Position numbers and translations under genes: made by a program
Source: CAXBMB01 sp963976695
GTDB lineage: Bacteria; Pseudomonadota; Alphaproteobacteria; Kiloniellales; DSM-21159
Length of the DNA stretch: 64,000 bases
Direction of reading: 5' to 3'
Assembly: GCA_963976695.1 (NCBI GenBank)
Contig: CAXBMB010000001.1
Coordinates: 1-64,000, forward strand
Notes under the pieces: generated by a model
What the model saw: only the letters and a program-made list of their open reading frames with translations
Told to the model about the DNA's origin: nothing
The model's database searches: none
Shown here: piece by piece, positions 60,357 through 64,000 of the stretch
How positions within the stretch are numbered: the first letter of the stretch is position 1
How the letters are laid out: each line of letters starts with the position of its first letter

Positions 60357-61826
60357 ATGCTGCCCATCCTGGTTGCCACTTTTGGCAGCATCTTCGCCTT
60401 TCTCAGTTTGATGCGCTGGCGAAAGGGCTTCGTCTATCTGCTGTGGTTTATCACGGTGGCCGGCGGCTTATCGCTGTCCCTGCGGGGCACCGGCCTGCAG
60501 CTGCTCGGGCCGTTGCAGAAAGATTTCTTTTTTGTCTTGCCGATCTATGTCGGATTTTTGCTCGCCGGCCGCCACGCGCTTGGGCACAGTAAAGTGCCGC
60601 CGCTCATTCTTCTTCTCTTGGCGGCCTTGGCGCTGCTGGTGATCCTGCAGACCGCCAATCCGTCTGTCTATAGCCCCTTGGTCGCGGCAATCGGCGTCAA
60701 GGTCTGGCTGCTTTACATCCCCTTGATCTTTGTTACTGGGGGATATCTGGATGATCGTGACCGCCTGATCCGCTTGATGCGGGTCATGATGTTGACGGCG
60801 GTTCTTCCCAGCCTGGTTGGGCTGTTGCAGTGGTTTCTCGCCGGCATCATGGGGCTGAAAGGGGCGATCTCGCTGTTTTATGCCGAAGAAACCGCCCGCG
60901 CCGCCACCCAGGGTTTTGTGGCTTTTGACTATGGCGGAATCTTTTATCGCATTCCCTCGACCTTTTCTTTCGCGACGCAATACTACGCGTTCACCCTGAC
61001 GATGATTGTGCCGGCGATGATTGTCATGCGGCTGGATCCCGAGGCCAAATGGCGGTTCCTGGGCAAGCTGATTCTGCTGCTGGTGGTGGCGGCGGCAATT
61101 TTGAGCGGCTCGCGCTCCGCCTTTGTTTTTGTTCCTTTCTTACTGCTGGCGATCCTGGTTTGCGATGGGTCGATTCGCGGTTCGATCGGCGCGGTCATGC
61201 TGTTTCCACCGGTCTTGATCGGGGTGGTGAACCTGGCCGGATTTGACCTGGTCAGCATGTTGGGTCAGGTGACCAAGCTGGGCGTGAACTATGGATCGGA
61301 AATCGCCGCGGGCGGACCGCTGGAGGCGATGAATCTCTACCCGCTGGGCATCGGCACCGGCATGAACACCGGCGCCGCCCGCTATGCCCTGGAAGGTGCG
61401 ACCACGGCGACCACCGGGGTAATAACCTTTGAATCCTACTATGCAAAGGCGATTGTCGAGCTCGGTTTTCTCGGCGTCATCTTGATCGCGGGTCTGTTCG
61501 CGGCCCTGGTGCTGACGGGATTTTCACTTCGGCGGCGGCTGCAGGATCCCTATCTGCGGGCGGTAGCCGGGGCGATGGTGGCTTTCATCGGGGTCATTGC
61601 GGTCAATAGCACCAAAGGCTGGATTCTCGATATTGATCCGGTGAATGTCTATTTCTGGATCTTCGTTGGCATCCTTTTTCGCTTGCCTGCCCTGGACCAT
61701 CAGCCTGCAGCCGACCCCCATTCCAGCGACGCGACCGCCACGCTTCACCCCTTCCTGAAGAGCTTGAATCGGCCGCCGACCATCCTGGGCCAGCGCGGGC
61801 ACCAGCAGCTGAGAAGGGTCAGCTAG
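60357..61826 (+). CDS. O-antigen ligase/polymerase-like membrane protein
   Basis: A 489-residue membrane protein with about ten to eleven hydrophobic segments. A large extracytoplasmic loop (about residues 290-375, from FDLVSMLGQVTKLGVNYGSEIAAGGPLEAMNLYPLGIGTGMNTGAARYAL to FESYYAKAIVELGFLG) matches the Wzy_C/O-antigen ligase pattern, including the GxGTGMN and FESYYxKxxVELG features. AAAILSGSRSAFVFVPFLLLAIL is the Arg-containing helix typical of the family. It would ligate or polymerise the glycan made by this cluster. The ATG at 60357 has GGGAGGA about 12 bases upstream; the C-terminal 50 residues are soluble. Confidence 0.85.
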   Translation: MLPILVATFGSIFAFLSLMRWRKGFVYLLWFITVAGGLSLSLRGTGLQLLGPLQKDFFFVLPIYVGFLLAGRHALGHSKVPPLILLLLAALALLVILQTANPSVYSPLVAAIGVKVWLLYIPLIFVTGGYLDDRDRLIRLMRVMMLTAVLPSLVGLLQWFLAGIMGLKGAISLFYAEETARAATQGFVAFDYGGIFYRIPSTFSFATQYYAFTLTMIVPAMIVMRLDPEAKWRFLGKLILLLVVAAAILSGSRSAFVFVPFLLLAILVCDGSIRGSIGAVMLFPPVLIGVVNLAGFDLVSMLGQVTKLGVNYGSEIAAGGPLEAMNLYPLGIGTGMNTGAARYALEGATTATTGVITFESYYAKAIVELGFLGVILIAGLFAALVLTGFSLRRRLQDPYLRAVAGAMVAFIGVIAVNSTKGWILDIDPVNVYFWIFVGILFRLPALDHQPAADPHSSDATATLHPFLKSLNRPPTILGQRGHQQLRRVS

Positions 61827-61872
61827 CCGGCGATAGCCATCATAGGGCTTCACCAGCTTTCTGCGATGTGAA

Positions 61873-61902
61873 CCCCTTTCCCGAATTACCGGAAAAAGGG
61901 GG
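61873..61902. terminator. possible bidirectional hairpin between ligase and nucleotidyltransferase genes
   Basis: CCCCTTTCCCG pairs imperfectly with CGGAAAAAGGGGG around AATTAC. It lies between two convergent genes, where a shared terminator is expected, but lacks a clear T-run after the stem. Confidence 0.4.
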
Positions 61903-61976
61903 ATGACCGGCGCGTTCTGAACGGCATCTTCTGGTCGACCGCGGCCCATCTGGTTGCGCGCTTACCAGTCGGTGAC

Positions 61977-63092
61977 CTAGACGGAGGGGGGGCTGTTGCG
62001 CTCGTCCGGCATGCCGCTGCGCGGGCGAAGCAATCCCTTGAGGCGCTTGAGATTGTTGGCGAGGAAGACGGTTTTTTCCGTGCAGAGGAGATATTCTCGC
62101 CGCAGTTGCGGCCAGGCGCCCGGCGGCGGCCGGTCCTGGTCGGTGAAAAGCGTCGCCCACTCCCGCTGCAGGCGCCCGTACTCCTGCTGTCGCCAGTGGC
62201 CGGACAGCGCCGGCGGATCGGCCTGGCCCTCCAGCCAGGCCAGCAGGGCGTGGAACACCTCGTTGGGGCCCCGCAGCTGGCCGGTCTGGGCCAGCAGGTC
62301 GATTTCCCGTTGCGCCAGCCGCGCGCGCCAGCCGGCTCGCAGTCGAAGGGCATCGAGCGCCTTTTTGACCGCAAAGGGGCCGAACTTGTCCTTGGCGGCG
62401 TTGCTGGCGAGCAGAAAATAGCCGTGGGAGAGACTGGCCAACTTAATTCGAGGAAGATCGGGGTCGAAGGCGCGGGCCTGGGCGAACAGCCGCTCGGTGG
62501 TCAGGGCCCGGTCGGCGGGATAGCAATCCGGCGCCACGTGAATATCCAGGTTGACGGCGCCGTCCGGCGAGGCGAGCGGCTGGAATGAAGCCTCCGAGAT
62601 GAAGCCCCAGGGCTTGCCTGGCAGCGGCCGAAAGGCGTAGCCCTCGTCGCGCAACAGGCGCAAAAGCGCGGCGACATCGTCGGGCCGCACCACCAGGTCC
62701 AGATCGCCGGTAATCCGCAGGTCCGGGTCTTGGTAAATCTGATGGGCTAAGGCAAAGCCCTTGATCGCCACGGCGTCCAGTCCGGCTGCGTTGATGACCG
62801 CAAGACACTGTTTTTGCCGGGTGCGGCTGTAGCGGTTGAGCAAGCGGCTTTGCCGCACCGCCGTGGCCGAGAGACCGCAGGCCGGACCCAGCAGATCGAA
62901 GGTCAGGGCGGCCCCGGTAAACCGAGTTAGCCGCCGGGCAAAGAGCGGAAGAAGGGCGGGGGGATCCAGAGCCTGGGGTGGAGGGGGCGGGGCCGGAGTG
63001 GTGGCGGGCTGCCGGGGCAAGCGGGCGGCCAGATAGCTCCAGCAGCGGCGCCAGTCCCGGGCGCTGGCGGGGGGGCTCGGGTCGGGGGTCAT
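61977..63092 (-). CDS. nucleotidyltransferase-family protein (PF14907-like)
   Basis: A 371-residue protein. After a Pro-rich start it has the minimal nucleotidyltransferase motif VAIKGFALAHQIYQDPDLRITGDLDLVVRPDDVAALLRLL, with the metal-binding D-x-D-type pair in GDLDLVV, then SLSHGYFLLASNAAKDKFGPFAVKKALDAL. Proteins of this family are common in glycan and natural-product clusters; substrate unknown. The metallophosphatase gene ends 20 bases upstream on the same strand, so the two are probably co-transcribed. Confidence 0.8.
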   Translation of the reverse strand: MTPDPSPPASARDWRRCWSYLAARLPRQPATTPAPPPPPQALDPPALLPLFARRLTRFTGAALTFDLLGPACGLSATAVRQSRLLNRYSRTRQKQCLAVINAAGLDAVAIKGFALAHQIYQDPDLRITGDLDLVVRPDDVAALLRLLRDEGYAFRPLPGKPWGFISEASFQPLASPDGAVNLDIHVAPDCYPADRALTTERLFAQARAFDPDLPRIKLASLSHGYFLLASNAAKDKFGPFAVKKALDALRLRAGWRARLAQREIDLLAQTGQLRGPNEVFHALLAWLEGQADPPALSGHWRQQEYGRLQREWATLFTDQDRPPPGAWPQLRREYLLCTEKTVFLANNLKRLKGLLRPRSGMPDERNSPPSV

Positions 63093-63111
63093 AGGGTCGC
63101 CGGACGGGGGG

Positions 63112-63858
63112 TCATGCTTGCAGGAAGCTGCGGTGCGGCCCGTCCAGCACCACCGCTGTCAGCCGTCCGCCATAGCAAGCGCCGGTATCGATGCCAATCC
63201 GATTGAAGAGATTTTCCGGCGCGTGCACCGGGGTGTGGCCATGCACCACGATCTTCTCGAAGGACTGCTTGGAGCGAATGAAAAGCTCTCGAATCCACAG
63301 CAAATCAGCTTCCTTTTGCGCCGCCAGCGGCACGTTGGGCCGCACGCCGGCGTGAACAAAGAAATAATCGCCCTCGCCGTGGGACAGCGCGAGCGATGTC
63401 AGAAAGGCGCGATGGCGCGCCGGCACGGCGGCGCACAGCGTCTCGTGGAGCCACAGAAAACGGTCGCTGCCGGCGGGCGCGTCGAGGTAATCGACGCCAT
63501 AGCTGAGGCAGGTGGCCTCGCCGCCGTTCATCAACCAGGCCGTCCCTGATCTTGGGTGTTCCAGGAATTGTTCGAAAAACACCTCATGATTGCCCTTCAA
63601 ATGCAAGATTTCGAAGTGCTGCAAGGGGTGGCAAACCAGGTTTTCGATCACCAGGCGGGAGTTGGGGCCGCGATCAACATAGTCCCCCAGATAGATCAGC
63701 AGCAGTCGCTTGTCCCGATGGGCCTGGGCATCCTGGTCGATCTTTGCGTGCAGTTCCTCCAACAGGTCGACCCGCCCATGAACATCCCCCACCGCATAGA
63801 TGCGGGTGTTGCTGGGCGTATCGCCGATTAGATTGGCTTGTTGCGGGGCAGCTCCCAT
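63112..63858 (-). CDS. metallophosphoesterase, serine/threonine phosphatase-like
   Basis: A 248-residue calcineurin-fold enzyme with all five metal motifs: GDVHGR (about 25-30), GDYVDRGPNS (about 58-67), GNHE (about 89-92), HAG and VHGHTP. It belongs to the bacterial PP1-like/ApaH-type class (PrpE-like). It could dephosphorylate a protein, a diadenosine polyphosphate or a glycan intermediate; sequence cannot decide. The ATG at 63858 is clear. Repetitive AT-rich DNA lies just upstream. Confidence 0.9.
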   Translation of the reverse strand: MGAAPQQANLIGDTPSNTRIYAVGDVHGRVDLLEELHAKIDQDAQAHRDKRLLLIYLGDYVDRGPNSRLVIENLVCHPLQHFEILHLKGNHEVFFEQFLEHPRSGTAWLMNGGEATCLSYGVDYLDAPAGSDRFLWLHETLCAAVPARHRAFLTSLALSHGEGDYFFVHAGVRPNVPLAAQKEADLLWIRELFIRSKQSFEKIVVHGHTPVHAPENLFNRIGIDTGACYGGRLTAVVLDGPHRSFLQA

Positions 63859-63880
63859 CGCCTTTTCCGGTCACGTTCAG

Positions 63881-63976
63881 CTTTCAAACCATGAAAAGTT
63901 TAAACCACCAAGTGTCTAAATTATCAGACTGTCCCAATCATCGGGCAGCTAAATTATCAGGCAGCTAAATCATCAG
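63881..63976. repeat. AT-rich tandem repeat, 16-17 base units
   Basis: About five or six degenerate direct repeats: AGTTTAAACCACCAAG, TGTCTAAATTATCAGAC, TGTCCCAATCATCGGGC, AGCTAAATTATCAGGC, AGCTAAATCATCAGCG, with an earlier AGCTTTCAAACCATGAAA. The last two are nearly identical. It lies upstream of the metallophosphatase gene and may continue past the window edge. Confidence 0.65.
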
Positions 63977-64000
63977 CGTCTTTCCGGCCGACCCCGGCAG

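Noticed and set aside
1..64000. CRISPR array, tRNA, rRNA, transposase, prophage or toxin-antitoxin
   Set aside because: None was recognised by eye. Short tandem repeats found are too few or too irregular for CRISPR.

Overview
The window is GC-rich chromosomal DNA of an alphaproteobacterium, most likely a Rhodospirillales-type organism. The basis is gene order and family resemblance: a hisH-hisA-hisF-hisE string, lppC/rsmI/yraN/gshB, dapF-mtaB-ftsY, sdhCDAB, and an ethylmalonyl-CoA-pathway pair (mesaconyl-CoA hydratase plus a CitE-like lyase). No rRNA, tRNA, CRISPR array, transposase or phage gene was recognised. Functions are assigned from motifs and family knowledge read by eye; no database search was run.

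Layout. 0.1-4.1 kb (+): histidine biosynthesis hisH-GNAT-hisA-hisF-hisE, then a HIT protein. 4.1-10.7 kb (-): ComM-like ATPase, glutathione synthetase, GFA-family protein, SirB1-like protein, BON lipoprotein, YraN, and RsmI, which appears to start at CTG, divergent from the lipoprotein gene lppC (10.7-12.1, +). 12.1-25.1 kb (-): an orphan radical SAM protein, an orphan oligopeptide-type binding protein, and a block that reads rsmB, rpe, heparinase, wecA-like transferase, WbpM-like epimerase/dehydratase, purH and a clear intrinsic terminator. 25.2-40.8 kb: acyl-CoA ligase, a conserved unknown, Nudix, EamA transporter, an Hpt/pseudo-receiver protein, ftsY-mtaB-dapF, a membrane phosphodiesterase, a TIG-domain membrane protein and sdhCDAB (-). 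40.8-42.95 kb: about 2 kb with no credible gene but many perfect hairpins. 42.95-50.8 kb: ThDP decarboxylase, mesaconyl-CoA hydratase, CitE-like lyase, PdxY-type kinase, TPR/GT9-like protein and two small envelope proteins. 51.2-63.9 kb: a surface-polysaccharide cluster with six glycosyltransferases, a beta-propeller-like protein, an O-antigen ligase-like membrane protein, a nucleotidyltransferase and a metallophosphatase.

How it fits together. The WecA-like and WbpM-like proteins at 17-20 kb could make and prime the undecaprenyl-linked sugar that the 51-62 kb glycosyltransferases extend and the ligase-like protein transfers or polymerises. No flippase, chain-length regulator or outer-membrane exporter is in the window. 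Central metabolism is represented by succinate dehydrogenase and the mesaconyl-CoA steps.

The most unusual non-coding features are a dispersed palindromic repeat (core GGAATCACC/GGTGATTCC with GTTTAAA arms), a linked AATAGGATGATAAG-type motif at several intergenic sites, the hairpin-rich 2-kb gap upstream of sdhC, and a short AT-rich tandem repeat at the right edge.
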